The notes: generated from the sequence alone by a model not told the origin. A stretch of 43,069 nt of DNA from Mycoemilia scoparia (GCA_027575805.1 JANBPU010000139.1:1-43069), one strand, 5' to 3'. Positions 19,026 through 30,311 are shown, counted from the stretch's first letter. Translations and numbers: made by a program.

Positions 19026-21162
19026 ATGCCGGCCAACTTTGGCAAAAAAAAGAAAACCAAACCAGCAGCATTTGTTAAAAACATTGAAACTCAAATATCC
19101 AATGATAACCACAAAGACGGAAATGACAACAATCATAACCAAGATTCAAAGCAGACCAAAAGCAGCCAACCAAAAGATTCAGAATCTGATAAAAGGAACC
19201 CTGACAATGAAAGTGAGAAACTAGACACGCAAATAGAAAACAAGGAATCCATGATAGAACTACTCCCAATAACCAAAAACGTAACCTTAAGAAGTCACAT
19301 AAAAACAATATCAAGTCTAACTTGGGATCCCTCAGGAGCCCGCCTATTATCTGCTGACTATGGAGGAGATATAAAATTTTGGGATTTTGGTGGAATGGAT
19401 TCGGATTTTAGACCATTTCGATCAATTGAGCCATTTGAAGGAAACAAGCTACATGACATCAAGTTCAGCCCATCGGGGGACAGATTCCTTGTGGTAGGAA
19501 GTGGAGCGCAGCCCAAATTGTTTGATCGAGATGGATTCGTATTACAAACTTATAAATTGGGGGACCAGTATATTCGAGATATGAGACATACGTCTGGTCA
19601 TGTTGCATCGTTGGCTGGGTGTGGCTGGCATCCTAATCAGAAAAATACGTTTGTTACTGCATCTGCTGATTCGACTATAAGGTATTTACAGTTTTATGTG
19701 GTTTATTGACCATAATTGTTGTCTGAGAGTACTTATTTTTCAATTATATTATTAGAATTTGGGACACTGAACAGCCGTTTAAACAAAAACAGGTCATGGT
19801 TTTAAAGACTAAACAAAGGGGTAACCGAACTGCTGCTACAGCTATTACGTATTCTCCAGATGGGAGATATATATTTTCTGGCAAGTATTTCAGTGCAAAG
19901 ACATTTATTTATAATCATGAACAACAAGATGAGAGTCGGAGATGAATCCAAGCCTTTAGCGCTAATATCATTATGTTCTATATTTACTCGTTTTTACAGC
20001 CCAAGAGGATGGTGCACTGTCAATGTGGGCATCCGACGGACCATATTTAAAACCAGTAGAAGTAAGTATAAATATCCTGATCTTTCTTGCCATGTATCAC
20101 CTCAAACCCACACACATTTGATATTTACACGCCTCCATTTGTTTTTTCACTACAATTTAGCACGTTGAAATGGCACACATGCCAGGGACAGAAACATCTT
20201 CAATCGCTTGTTCTACTGATGGATATAATATCGTGACCCGAGGTGGAGACGATATAGTCAAATTGTGGGATATCCGTTATTTCAAACAATTCCGACCAAA
20301 CAAACCCGCCCAACCAGTCCATGAAGCTCGAAGCCTAGATGTATACCACCCCCAAACCAACATAATCTACAGTCCCGATGAAAAATACATCCTAACCGGA
20401 GTGGGGGTCAAAAGAGGTCAAGGAATGGGGTATATAAAGGTATTTGATTCTAAATCGCTTGAACTGGTCAAAGATGTCCCAGTAACTGAAGCCAGTGTCA
20501 TTCAAGTATTGTGGCATCCAAAACTTAATCAACTAGCAGCAGGATCTTCAGATGGAAATGTAACTGTTTGGTATGATCCAGAAAAGAGTATAAAAGGAGC
20601 AACATTATGTGTAACCAAGAAATCTAAAGCTCAGCAGCAACAAGTACTGGCAGGAGGAGATACTGCGAGTGCAGATGGTATGGTTGACTTTAATGGCAAA
20701 ATCATCACTCCCCATGCACTGCCACTGTTTAGAGATTCTGCTCCAAAGTCAACCAAGCGGCAGAGAGAAAAGTTACGAAAAGATCCAATTGCTTCTCATC
20801 GACCACGTAAGTTCTCCCTATCTATCTATTGCTTGTTTAGAATATTGGCTGCTGATATGTTTAACTCCTTCCAAACAGCAAAAAATATTTAACCCAAATT
20901 TTTGGAATTGTTTATAGAATTGCCTATTTCTGGACATGGAAAGGGCGGTTATATCGGCAGCAACGAGACCCAGCATATAATGAAAAACCTGATCAAGGAC
21001 ACAACCAGAGATGAGGACCCTAGAGAAGCAATTCTAAAATATGCAAAGGCAGCTGAAGAAGATCCATACTGGGTAGCACCAGCTTATAAAGAACGACAGC
21101 CAGTTACTTTGTTTGACGAAACTGGAATGAAAGAAGAACGAGAAATCAAAAGACGCAAATAG
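19026..21162 (+). CDS. WDR70: WD-repeat protein WDR70
   Basis: Five exons: 19026-19681, 19756-19880, 20000-20061, 20161-20806 and 20918-21162; 577 aa in frame. The second intron uses a GC donor (CTG|GCAAGT...TTTTACAG). A Lys/Asp/Ser-rich head is followed by WD repeats: HIKTISSLTWDPSGARLLS, IKFWDFGG, STIRIWD and KLWDIRYFKQF. The C-terminal WDR70-specific part includes LPISGHGKGGYIGSNETQH and DPYWVAPAY. WDR70 is a conserved nuclear protein linked in fission yeast and animals to the CRL4 ubiquitin ligase, histone H2B ubiquitylation and DNA break repair. The length is normal for fungi. It converges on LTV1 with about 50 bp between stops. Confidence 0.93.
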
Positions 21163-21212
21163 ACGAATTATTTATTTATTAATAAAAGTAGAAAACCAGT
21201 GAGTACTGTTTT

Positions 21213-23153
21213 TTAGTCAAGATGAACTGTTAATTGGGAACGTGATTGTTCGGACTGCTTTTTCCGTTCGCTCTTGATAGCAAATTGTTCTCTGGTTGAC
21301 TTCTTTTCATCTCGGCGTTTCTATTATAATTTCACACAAAAAAGATTGTTCAATCATAAGTTGGGTATTTTGTATTACACCAGGATGGCCTGTGTATTTT
21401 TAAACCATTAGTAACTTGTATTTACCTTTTTTTCTTCCTTTACGGCTGCTTTTCGTGCTTTCTTTTCTTCTTTAGATTCATTCTTGGATCGTGCCTTTCC
21501 TTTATTTTCTTTAACTTCATCATCGTCATCATCGTCATCACTATTTCCATCTTTCTCAGGTTCTTCCCATCTAATAGGGAATCCAGATTTCTTGCTGAGT
21601 CTAATCTTTTGTATCTGGTTTGCATCCTTAATAAGCGTGGGATGATTTTCGAGGGTTGTGTAGCTGGTCAAAATAGTCTGGCAATCCCAATCTCGATACT
21701 TTTTCTGTTGCTCTTTATCCATATCGATATAATCAATCGACGTCACATTGTCCTTTTTCTTTTTGCCCTTTTCAAGATCGCTTGCAGTTTTCAACAACAC
21801 CTTATGAGACTTTTGGACACTATCTTCAGTTAACAATGCATTACGAAGAGTGTGTAGCTTTTCAGCACCGGTATCGCCTTCGAGTTTGGTAACCAGTTTA
21901 GGACCTTTCATTTCATATTGACCCAAAAAGTCATCAAGCATGGCTTCGAGATCTGGTCGATATTCTGTCATCTTTCTTCCACTCGAATCTTCGTATTCTT
22001 TCTCCCCATCATCGTTGTAGCGATAGTCACCGTCACTATCTTCGTCAGAGTCATCATCAGAGTCATCAGAATCTCGAGTATATTCTTGCTCAATCTTATC
22101 AAACTGATCGTCAAGGAGTTCGAGCTTTTCGTTTCTAAACATAGCAGCCGATGACATTGAGAAATTTGAACGAGCTCCACCACCAAACCTACTTCTTCCA
22201 GATTTAGCTGATCTTGCTCCACCACGATAATCGCCATAGTCACGTTCATCAGAAAAATCATCCTCGCTACCCTCGTCACCCTCATATCTGGAGTGTAACT
22301 TTCCTTTGGCCTTGAGCTTTTGGATATGAGCAAATAAATCTTCAGTATCAACTTCACCATCTTCATTGTACGAAAGTCCCCAATTCTCTTCATCATCGTC
22401 ACCACTTTCATCTTGGAAATCCTCGTCTGATCCATTAAGTTGAGCCAAGAAATCATCATCCAGCTCGCTGCCATCGCCATCATCAATTTTGAATTCTTCG
22501 CCATCTGCGTCTTCGCCATTACTTACAGCAGCAGTCTTAATGTCTTTGGTAATATGTACATCTTCAAGAGCTTCTAATACTTCACGCACGTCCGGATCCA
22601 TAAATGGTTGTAACCCAGTAGGTACCGCCTCCTTATTGACATCCATTTTATAGCTTGACGCAAATACAGAATCGGGCAAATCAAATGTGACCGATTTTTT
22701 AGGCTTCTTCTTATCACCATCATTGCCATTATCAGGGGTATTAGCAGTGGTGGTAGTGGTGGTGGTAGATTCTGTATCCTTAAACTGCAGGTCTCCGCCC
22801 TTCTTGTTTTTAATTCTACTACCACCATCCTCATTATCCTTATCACCAGAGGCGGCTTCGATAAATACACCACCAGGTGTATCGCCAATTGATTTAAGAT
22901 GTTTGGTATAGTCATATTCAGCATCATTCAAATAAACTCCATATAAAGCAGCCTGGCCAATATCATCGTTTTCAACATCACCACGATGGTTACGACTCTT
23001 CTTCTTGGTATTGCGACGTTTATATTCTTTTAAAACATTGGCTGACCCCCGTTCATTTTCAAATGCCAATGGGTCCTCAACTGAACGATGGACCAATGAG
23101 AAATGACGAGCTGTTTTGGGGTCTATAAATTTGTGACTACCACTTTTTCCCAT
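21213..23153 (-). CDS. LTV1: Ribosome biogenesis factor LTV1
   Basis: Two exons, 21426-23153 and 21213-21320, with a 105-bp GTAAAT...TAATAG intron; 611 aa. The N-terminus GKSGSHKFIDPKTARHFSLV, followed by HRSVEDPLAF, is the LTV1 hallmark. Long acidic stretches follow, then YDCQTILTSY-like WDCQTILTSYTTLENHP, and a Lys/Arg-rich end. Without the short second exon the conserved basic tail (KSTREQFAIKSERKKQ) would be lost, which supports the splice. LTV1 joins pre-40S ribosomal particles, helps place Rps3 and Rps20 during beak formation and aids nuclear export. The protein is longer than yeast Ltv1 because of Asp/Ser-rich insertions. Confidence 0.93.
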
Positions 23154-23185
23154 TTTTGTACTGTCGTATTAATGGGATATGAACA

Positions 23186-23189
23186 AATG

Positions 23190-23225
<36 letters not shown>

Positions 23226-23235
23226 ATATATATGT
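23186..23235. repeat. TA/TG microsatellite upstream of LTV1
   Basis: About 24 bp of TA followed by TG and again TA repeats, within 80 bp of the LTV1 start, so likely part of its promoter. Confidence 0.85.
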
Positions 23236-23818
23236 GAATGTATAAAGGAAAATTAAGATATATCGTAGTTTTGAAGGTACTACAGTTTTTTTTCTTGACA
23301 AAAAAGAAAAAATCCAGAATGTGTGATGATTTGATCACACAGATCCAACTAATAATGATTAAGGATTTTATCTCTCTTGGAGAGGTAGTTGTATGCCCCA
23401 CATACAATACACAGATCCAATTAACTTTAGTAGAAAAATGCTTAATGCTCCATAATAGCGCAACAAGCATCTAGATGATACAAAAGGGTACCACCATGGC
23501 CTAGCTTATCATGATGATCAGAGTTTTTGACCACAACCATTAACTACATTGATTATTTGGTAGGGGTTCCAAGAAATATAAAAAGGTACACAAAAAATAT
23601 CTAAAGTTTTCTAGTATTGCTACTTACCAGTATATTATAGCCTCCTTTTCAAAAAGTACGACCTTAATCTATAAATAAATAGCATAGCATACACACACAT
23701 ATATATATATATACACAATAATACAATAATATTTATTTAATTCTTTTATTATATATGTTGATAAAAAAAAGAGTAAAAGAACTACTGTTGAAAAAAAGAA
23801 TAAATAAATAGCAGTCAA
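23236..23818. other. Intergenic, no gene seen
   Basis: AT-rich flank with another TA run at about 23698-23713. Frames here read through repeats only. Confidence 0.5.
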
Positions 23819-24327
23819 CTAACAGCCCTGACCATTACCAACTTTGAAAGGAATCATACTCCAGAACCCATTAGGAGAATCGACTCTAAAGACATAATCA
23901 CCAGCTGGATACATCTTTGGATCAAAAAAGACTTCGATTTTATTATTATTTGGTCCATCAGTGAATGGAACAAAGTCCTGAATCTTTTGGTAATGCGAAG
24001 TAGACTGGCCATCTACAATTTTTGTGGCCGATGTCGAAAATCTCAAGATATTGGTACCCAAATTCTGATAGTCACCCTCACTATTATTGAAAAAAAATAC
24101 ATATAAAAATATATAGTTAGTGGTTAAAAAAATCTTTAGATTCATCAAATCATTTCATCATGGCATTTATAGCTTTTTTTATTAGATAATTCTACTTACT
24201 ATTGCCACTCGAAAGTCAACTTTTGACAAGTGTAAACCTGGGATTGTGCTGGTGGATAGCTAATGTACATACCGCCCAAAACAGTGCTAGATAAAGAAAG
24301 AACAATAGCAGCAAGAATAGACTTCAT
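23819..24327 (-). CDS. Small secreted Kre9/KNH-like protein
   Basis: Two exons, 24200-24327 and 23819-24080, with a 119-bp GTAAGT...AATAG intron; 129 aa. Residues 1-18 form a clear signal peptide (MKSILAAIVLSLSSTVLG). The mature part starts with YISYPPAQSQVYTCQKLTFE and ends with FWSMIPFKVGNGQGC. A Pro-rich start, a strand ending in a W, a FFDPKMYPAGDYVFRV strand and a final S-x-PF strand recall the Ig-like Kre9/KNH domain of fungal cell-wall proteins. The match is by pattern only. Two Cys, at the start and the very end, could pair. A TATA box (TATATAA) lies near 24390-24397. No GPI tail is present, so a soluble wall or secreted protein is likely. Confidence 0.7.
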
Positions 24328-24406
24328 TTTATAATAATATGCAGCAAGTATATAAATAAATTGTAATTTGTGTGTTTGTTTGCGTTAGTTTATATAAGTG
24401 ACAGAT

Positions 24407-24409
<3 letters not shown>

Positions 24410-24437
<28 letters not shown>
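24410..24437. repeat. AG microsatellite
   Basis: About 13 AG units directly upstream of the TATA region of the secreted-protein gene. Confidence 0.85.
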
Positions 24438-24774
24438 AATGTGTATAAAAAGGTACTTTTAATAAACAAATGGTATGTAGTAGTAGTTTAATTAGAATAC
24501 TTTTTCTAATAGTTTATTTATGGTGACTTTGATGGTTTGTAATTTAGACTTTGTGTAAACCTTTGATCTTCTTTTGGCCGATTTTATTACGAGAGATAGG
24601 CGGCGTAGTAGCGGTACAGAAAAATTATAAAAAAATGCTTGTAAATTTAAAATAATTTAAAAAGTGTTTTTGAGATAAAAGTGATGCGGGACCAAGTTGC
24701 CAAGAAACCCCAAGGTATTTATACCATTTTCTTCTCTGGTTACATGTAATACTGCTCTACTATATTTTTCCATA

Positions 24775-24863
24775 TGGGAGATAATTTTTGAGGGGCGAAT
24801 GTTTATTTGCAAAGCTGGACATCAATATGGTTGTGGTTGCCCCTATAATCATTATCCATATCG
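24775..24863 (+). mobile_element. Degenerate R1 element
   Basis: CATATGGGAGATAATTTTTG, AGGGGCGAATGTTTA, CTGGACATCAATATGGTTGT and CCCCTATAATCATTATCCAT follow the order of R1 but lack the right inverted repeat. Probably internally deleted. Confidence 0.6.
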
Positions 24864-25236
24864 CAAACAAAACCTACCATCACAATTTTTATTTTTAAAA
24901 TTTGCTTTTTTTTGTCATCAATGTAATCAAATTGCTTTAAAATCCCCTGATTTTTTGGAGTGCTTAAAGATCTTGAAAATATTGATTTACCCCACATATA
25001 CACATACACATATTTTTATGCCTACATGCCAAAAATTATTGCCTGTGCTCTTACAATAATTGCAAGATGAGACGGCATGAAACTTTTGAATTGTCATATT
25101 TGATGTTTTAGATTGACAAAGCGTCTTCTTTTTTATGCCAACAAAAACAAAATTATTTTTCATTATTTATTAGTGAAAAATATCAAAGAAATCGTTGTAA
25201 TCACCTCTCTAGCAAACACGATTAAGTTGATATATG

Positions 25237-25340
25237 GTCAGATTTCACAAGGCCGTAGGCAAAAATGCTCCTCCCCCCTCCTTCCCTCAGGGGCTGAAAA
25301 TGAGTTGGCTGGAGGTTGGGCCAAAAAAGAGGACCAGCAT
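25237..25340 (+). mobile_element. Degenerate R2 element
   Basis: GGTCAGATTTCACAAGG, AGGCAAAAATGCTCC and GGTTGGGCCAAAAAAGAGGA resemble the R2 start and body with many changes. Low-confidence family member. Confidence 0.4.
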
Positions 25341-26031
25341 TGGCCTACAATAATAATGTATTTGTTGGCACAGGTGGCTGATCAAGTAAAACAAAATTAT
25401 AAATTTTTTAGTGAATCTAAAATCCAAATCATCTTCAAGCTATGACATGTTGTACTGATAAATATGGAAAACAATTTCAAGCTAATTGCGTGATAACAAA
25501 GTGTTGAACCGCTTTTCTCAATTTCATCATAATTCCCGAAATGTTAGTGTAGTACATAGTACAGCCTTCCACAACAGAAGCAATGCTAAATTCACTAGTA
25601 AGTCTGAGAAATTACTACGGTTAGTGCGAGATTTTGAAAACAAAAACCCTATTTAGAAAACACCTAATGTATATACATATACGCTCTTGTAAACTGGTTA
25701 ACTATCTCAGGATGTATAGACGAATAATAAAAATCTTTAAACAAAAGCGTTTCCCATGCAATCATATACATTTGCCAAATATACTTTCACATTATAACAG
25801 AAACTCAGCCAACTCAATTTAGTTCCAATTTGAATTATTAACATAGACTGAAAATTCCACAGCATTGATTGGTTTGCTTAAACGAAACTTACCTTGATAA
25901 CACATCATCTTCATGACCTATAACCAGCATGTCTAAAAGCCTTCAAATTCTTCAGTAAATATAGATTAATTTATAAAAAGCAGTAGTAATTTTCAAGGAC
26001 AATAATGACACAGTTGTGGTGAATGTGTCTG

Positions 26032-26039
26032 TATATAAA
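26032..26039 (+). promoter_or_regulatory. TATA box of Cys-rich gene
   Basis: TATATAAAA about 200 bp upstream of the chosen start of the secreted Cys-rich protein. Confidence 0.5.
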
Positions 26040-26236
26040 AAAGTATGACTGATAAACAGTTATAAACAAAAAGAAGCCAATGTGCTGCTAATTTAAGAAT
26101 GTTCATCAAAGTTGCAGCTGAAAGCTGTATATCTATATCTGTTAAGCTTTGCTGCTTGTTGTATTTTCCATTTAAGCCTCTTTTCTCTCTACTATTTACA
26201 TATTGTATACTTTTAAAAACATTTGTGCAGCTTATA

Positions 26237-26677
26237 ATGGTCACCTCAAAATTTGCTCGTTTAGTTCTATTCCTTCTTCTGTTGATAACTTTATTGTTCG
26301 AGAGTTTAGCATTACCCAATCAGGGTGACAACACCAGTATTAACAGTGACAGTACCAGTCCAAGCAGTACCAGCAGCAGCAATACTTTTGAAGACCAAAG
26401 TATCGAATTGAAGAGAAAAGAAGGAATGGAACAATGTATCAAGGACCATGGTGGCTTGAGAAGTTGGTCGGATGGATGCAACCGCACATGGTGTATTTCT
26501 TCAGGCAGAGAATCTCCTGATCAGAGACCTTATTTTGTGGCCAGTACAAAGATGTTCTGTTTTGGAGTCTACGGCAACCCTCTATTTAACTGCACAGAAA
26601 CTGATCTAGGAAGAAAGTGGACTCATAATAAAATGAAGTGCGAATGCCATAAACATGGCGATGTTGTCTGTCAATAA
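26237..26677 (+). CDS. Secreted cysteine-rich protein
   Basis: 146 aa from the ATG at 26237. Residues 1-25 (MVTSKFARLVLFLLLLITLL and on to ESLA) are a typical signal peptide. A Ser/Thr-rich linker follows, then a compact domain with eight Cys: EQC, DGC, TWC, MFC, FNC, KCEC and VVC. The closing C-x-C-x5-V-x-C (CECHKHGDVVC) resembles the end of von Willebrand type C modules, but the rest is not clear enough to claim that fold. An in-frame ATG at 26099 would add 46 residues and bury the signal peptide, so the later start is preferred. It could be a wall or effector-like secreted protein. It converges on the LPMO gene, with 139 bp between stops. Confidence 0.65.
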   Translation: MVTSKFARLVLFLLLLITLLFESLALPNQGDNTSINSDSTSPSSTSSSNTFEDQSIELKRKEGMEQCIKDHGGLRSWSDGCNRTWCISSGRESPDQRPYFVASTKMFCFGVYGNPLFNCTETDLGRKWTHNKMKCECHKHGDVVCQ

Positions 26678-26816
26678 TCCTTATTGAACCTGAAACCTCC
26701 ATGTAAATCACAAGTATCATTTTTGCCCTTTTTGGTTTACTTTGGTAAATTATCTTTAAATTATTCAGGTATATGATATGGGCTGTGCTTGTTTATCCAT
26801 AAATAAACAACAAATT

Positions 26817-27695
26817 CTATTCAAGCAAGCTTAAGATGTGATCCAGAAAAACTAAAAGAATACAGAAAAACACAGAAATATGATTATTGGTGGGAGGATT
26901 CACTCCAGACTTTAATGGGATTATTTCGCTTACAACCAATGCGGCGTTTGGCAAGGGTTTAGTTGGATCCTGAACCGCTCCCGCCAGGTTTCCTGAAACA
27001 ACCCTATACTCAGGGAATGATCTACTATCACCATCACCACCACTACTTGCAGTATCCCCACTAGGTCCAATCTTGATTATTTCGCGAGTTTCAAACATAT
27101 CAAGGCCAGTATCATAGTTTCCATTAAACTCTGGAATGGTCCTGTCACCGCCAAGAGTTGAGTGGTTCACGACAAGTAGTCGGGGTCCGCTGAACTTTGC
27201 TTTACTGCTACTCCCACCCTTAACTTTGACATCAACACAGCCCATGTAGTACTCACGGTTGCCGATGGCATTAACCCAGGACCATGCAATGGTGGCGTCA
27301 CCAGAGGGAAGGTCATTAGGAAGCTTGATGTTGTAGCTGGCCCTCTGTACGTCGTTTCCTTGGAGTGGACCGTTGACAAAGCAGTATCTGAGCTCGTCCT
27401 GGATGACAGCAAAGTCCTTGTTGTTGTAGCTGATGGCAAACTGGCAGTGACCGCCACCATGGGATGCACCACTTTCTGTGAATTTTAGGGTCATTTTTGA
27501 CCCTGCCTCGATTGTGGCTTGGGTAGGACCACGTTCAGCGATTCCACACAATGGCAAGCTTCCCTTATTGATGGGGTCTTTGAGATTAGGTCCAGTTAGA
27601 CGGGGAGTTGGATCGACAATTCCCATATGAGCCAAGGAACTCTCTAATAGAGTCCAAACCAAAATAATTGCAGAAAAACTAAAACTGAGCGACAT
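26817..27695 (-). CDS. AA11-like copper monooxygenase (LPMO), GPI-type tail
   Basis: 292 aa from the ATG at 27693-27695. The signal peptide ends SSLA, so the mature protein begins with His (HMGIVDPTPRL), as the copper histidine brace requires. The second brace His lies in SHGGGHCQFAISYN. The axial Tyr lies in SWVNAIGNREYYMGC, which matches the AA11 signature (AWTW-N-GNREMYMNC). AA11 enzymes oxidatively cleave chitin. The end has a Pro/Asn spacer and a hydrophobic stretch (SVFFCILLVFLDHILSLLE), suggesting GPI anchoring, so it may act on the fungus's own wall. A longer frame upstream (to 27857) is not used because it would precede the signal peptide. A TATA-like box lies at about 27776-27783. 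Confidence 0.85.
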   Translation of the reverse strand: MSLSFSFSAIILVWTLLESSLAHMGIVDPTPRLTGPNLKDPINKGSLPLCGIAERGPTQATIEAGSKMTLKFTESGASHGGGHCQFAISYNNKDFAVIQDELRYCFVNGPLQGNDVQRASYNIKLPNDLPSGDATIAWSWVNAIGNREYYMGCVDVKVKGGSSSKAKFSGPRLLVVNHSTLGGDRTIPEFNGNYDTGLDMFETREIIKIGPSGDTASSGGDGDSRSFPEYRVVSGNLAGAVQDPTKPLPNAALVVSEIIPLKSGVNPPTNNHISVFFCILLVFLDHILSLLE

Positions 27696-27857
27696 ATTTA
27701 AAGATATTACCTTTCCTATATATGTTAAATTAGAAAGATATAATTTTAGTTTAAAGGGGTATACTTGTGGCCAATTTTTATATCTTTTGGATGCCAGATT
27801 TCCCATCGCTATCGGAGATTTATTGTGAATATTCGAAAGTTCTAACCATGATGTCAA

Positions 27858-28808
27858 TAGTAGATGTCAAATATAATAGCAGATATCATAAAGGTTGTTT
27901 AAACAGGGTCAACAATGCCTGACCAAAGCCAAATAACTTTTCTTCTTAATGGCTACTTGGTTTAGAGCCATTATAGCAATAATTATTAACATTTTGAGAT
28001 AAGTTTGGGTGAACTGAGAAATGGTCATTTAGGCTGATTATTTTATAATCAATTAGATATTAGATAAATGTGGTCTTTGAAAAACACATATTGAGAATGC
28101 TAAAGCCATTCAATGTAATCAGGCAATAGCTCTATATGGGTATGAAATTACATATCTCTTTGGCTCTGCTATTACTTAGCTGCGCCTTTGAATTGATCTA
28201 AAAATGATATGTAAAAATATATCTAATATCATTATACACACATTTTATTTAAACAACATAGATAATATTGCTACTTTTATAAGATGTAAACATAACCGAG
28301 ATATCTCGGCATCGCATCTAGATCTTTATCACATTGACTCTCAATCCTTGAATCTAATAGTGATGATTTTCATAGGTAATATTTTGGTACACCTTTGGAG
28401 GAAGCTCTGACAAATGTATAATTCTGTGTTGAAAAAAAGGACCCAAAACTGAAATGCAGGTATGTTACTGCTATTGAACTAAATACGGACTGTAAAAATA
28501 TAATGGCGCAACAATTCAAAGAGCATTATAAAGATGATAGTATATATTTTATTGAATTCTTTATTTTTAGCAGAGGTAACATAACATATCATCTATTGAA
28601 AACAAAAAGTTGTAAATGCATGGGGACCCATTGGTATGGTTGTCATATAAAACAATAAACACCTGTATATTGATTATAGAGGGACATCCATGTCTTTTTG
28701 GTTCTAACGACCTTCTTATCTCTGCTTTTCCCTTTTGAAAAAATTTCTTTGTTAAATTTACTCCCAAACTTATACTTTGTTTTGATGTTCTTATAACTAA
28801 CCATCAAA
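27858..28808. other. Shared upstream region of the two LPMO-like genes
   Basis: About 1 kb between divergent genes. Small frames at 28204-28410 and 28567-28767 show no recognisable features. Confidence 0.5.
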
Positions 28809-29429
28809 ATGAAAATACTGGTATCATTATTAATATTATTATGTATACTTTATGGCTTTTGCAATGCTAGAATAAAAACTGTAGATTTAATACCCAAACT
28901 AAGCAGTGCCTCGCTTAGCATTCCACTAGACCTTCCCAATAGCTCGTCGCTTTGTGGCAGTGATGTTTCAAATTACCCTCGCGTATCGTTAAATGCAGGC
29001 GATCAAATGATATTGAAGCCAAATGCTAACAACAACAATCTATCCAAGTACCATGGGTGTCAGTTTGCTATCAGCTATAATGTGGTTGATTATGTGACTA
29101 TAAAAACACTATTTGATTGTCGTCCACAGCCCGGCCAAGCCTCCAATATTTCACATAGCACGGATAATGGCAATGAGAGCTTTATGATAGAGCTTCCTCA
29201 AAATTTACCTTCGGGCAACGCAGTAATTGCATTTGCCAGATTCAACCCAAATGACAGAAAACAGTTTCATATCACCTGCATTGACGTTAATGTAAATGGA
29301 CGAACAGGAGGATTACTCAGCGGCCAACATATGATTATTGCACCACATCCTATGCTTACTAAAGGAACGCTGTCACCAGAACCCAGTGTTGGGCTATCAA
29401 AAGTCAAGGGTGTAATCAGACACAGATGA
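28809..29429 (+). CDS. Divergent LPMO paralogue lacking the copper site
   Basis: 206 aa, signal peptide MKILVSLLILLCILYGFCNA. It is collinear with the LPMO at 26817-27695: mature start RIKTVDLIPKL versus HMGIVDPTPRL, HGCQFAISYN versus GHCQFAISYN, LPSGNAVIAFARFN versus LPSGDATIAWSWVN. The N-terminal His is Arg. The SHGGG His is missing (LSKYHGC). The axial Tyr is His (KQFHITC versus REYYMGC). It stops before the region forming the GPI tail. It should therefore not bind copper as an LPMO does. It may be a chitin-binding or structural secreted protein. The frame is intact, so it is not a plain pseudogene. Confidence 0.7.
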   Translation: MKILVSLLILLCILYGFCNARIKTVDLIPKLSSASLSIPLDLPNSSSLCGSDVSNYPRVSLNAGDQMILKPNANNNNLSKYHGCQFAISYNVVDYVTIKTLFDCRPQPGQASNISHSTDNGNESFMIELPQNLPSGNAVIAFARFNPNDRKQFHITCIDVNVNGRTGGLLSGQHMIIAPHPMLTKGTLSPEPSVGLSKVKGVIRHR

Positions 29430-29560
29430 CATAATCGACATCAGACCTAGAGTGGAATACCATCAATAGTGGAAAGAAAATTCTGATAGCAATTGCAATT
29501 AACTAGTTTAGGAGAAAATGCTCGTTGATGTGGCAAGAAGCAACTTGGAACCAATTGCAT

Positions 29561-29668
29561 AGTAGACGGAAATAGTGGGTCCTTGGATTTGGGCCCAACA
29601 ATGGCTATTTCATATGCAACTCCAAGGGCCCAATTTTTGTCTAAGAGCTGGTGGGATTTGACCATACC
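29561..29668 (+). mobile_element. R2-family element, left end missing
   Basis: AATAGTGGGTCCTTGGATTT, GGGCCCAACAATGGC, CATATGCAACTCC and AGGGCCCAATTTTTGTC match the R2 body. The AAGATTTCACT terminus is replaced by unrelated sequence. Confidence 0.65.
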
Positions 29669-30311
29669 ATTCTATCACCAGGTCCTTCGATTAAAGTTTC
29701 GATATTAATTTTTATAAATGCCTGGTCAAACTTTACATATTTAGACCTGATATTCATTTTCAAAAGGTATAAATTTTGGCTGTTTACAGGCCGAAGATTT
29801 GTTTTATTTGGTTTTAATTTAAATAATGCTTGAACTACAACATGTACCCATGTAAATGTAAGCTTTACATATATTGCTAGTTATTGAGTAATGTGTGTGT
29901 GTTTCACCCTCTGTCTTAAACAAGGCAAGCATAAACCACCTGTAATGTTTTTTTAGTATTTGGCCAAATCCTAGTCAAAAATGTAAAGATTACAGGCTAA
30001 CTTTATAAGAACTGATATGACATATATCCTAACCCACATTGGTAGATCATGTCAAGCATTCATTTGCTAAGCCTTAAAGTACCTTTTACAATTTCAATAT
30101 CAACACTTTATAAACAATTATGCCATACAATATTTGTTTCCAAAAAAAGATTTATTGTTTTACAACCAAGTAGATAGCATCAAAAACACACTAAGAGTTC
30201 TAAAAATGTGAAAGTAAAACACATCCATGCATCCCAAAGTCAAAGAATAAGTATATGCTATAGTTGAAAGAACCTAGTCCACTACAACATGCTACACATT
30301 CATGTATCAAT
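29669..30311. other. Intergenic, no gene seen
   Basis: AT-rich, between the pseudo-LPMO gene and membrane family member 3. A short GT run lies at 29893-29902. Confidence 0.5.

Larger units (their letters stand above)
24438..26030. other. Intergenic with degenerate repeats
   Basis: About 1.6 kb with no convincing gene, carrying one decayed R1 and one decayed R2 element. Frames at 24697-25059 and 25113-25445 cross these repeats and are not credible. Confidence 0.55.

Noticed and set aside
21968..22927. Additional minus- and plus-strand frames across LTV1
   Set aside because: Other-frame readings of acidic repeats in LTV1; composition is repeat-like.
24697..25445. Two plus-strand frames of 110-120 codons
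   Set aside because: They read through decayed R1 and R2 elements and show no protein features.
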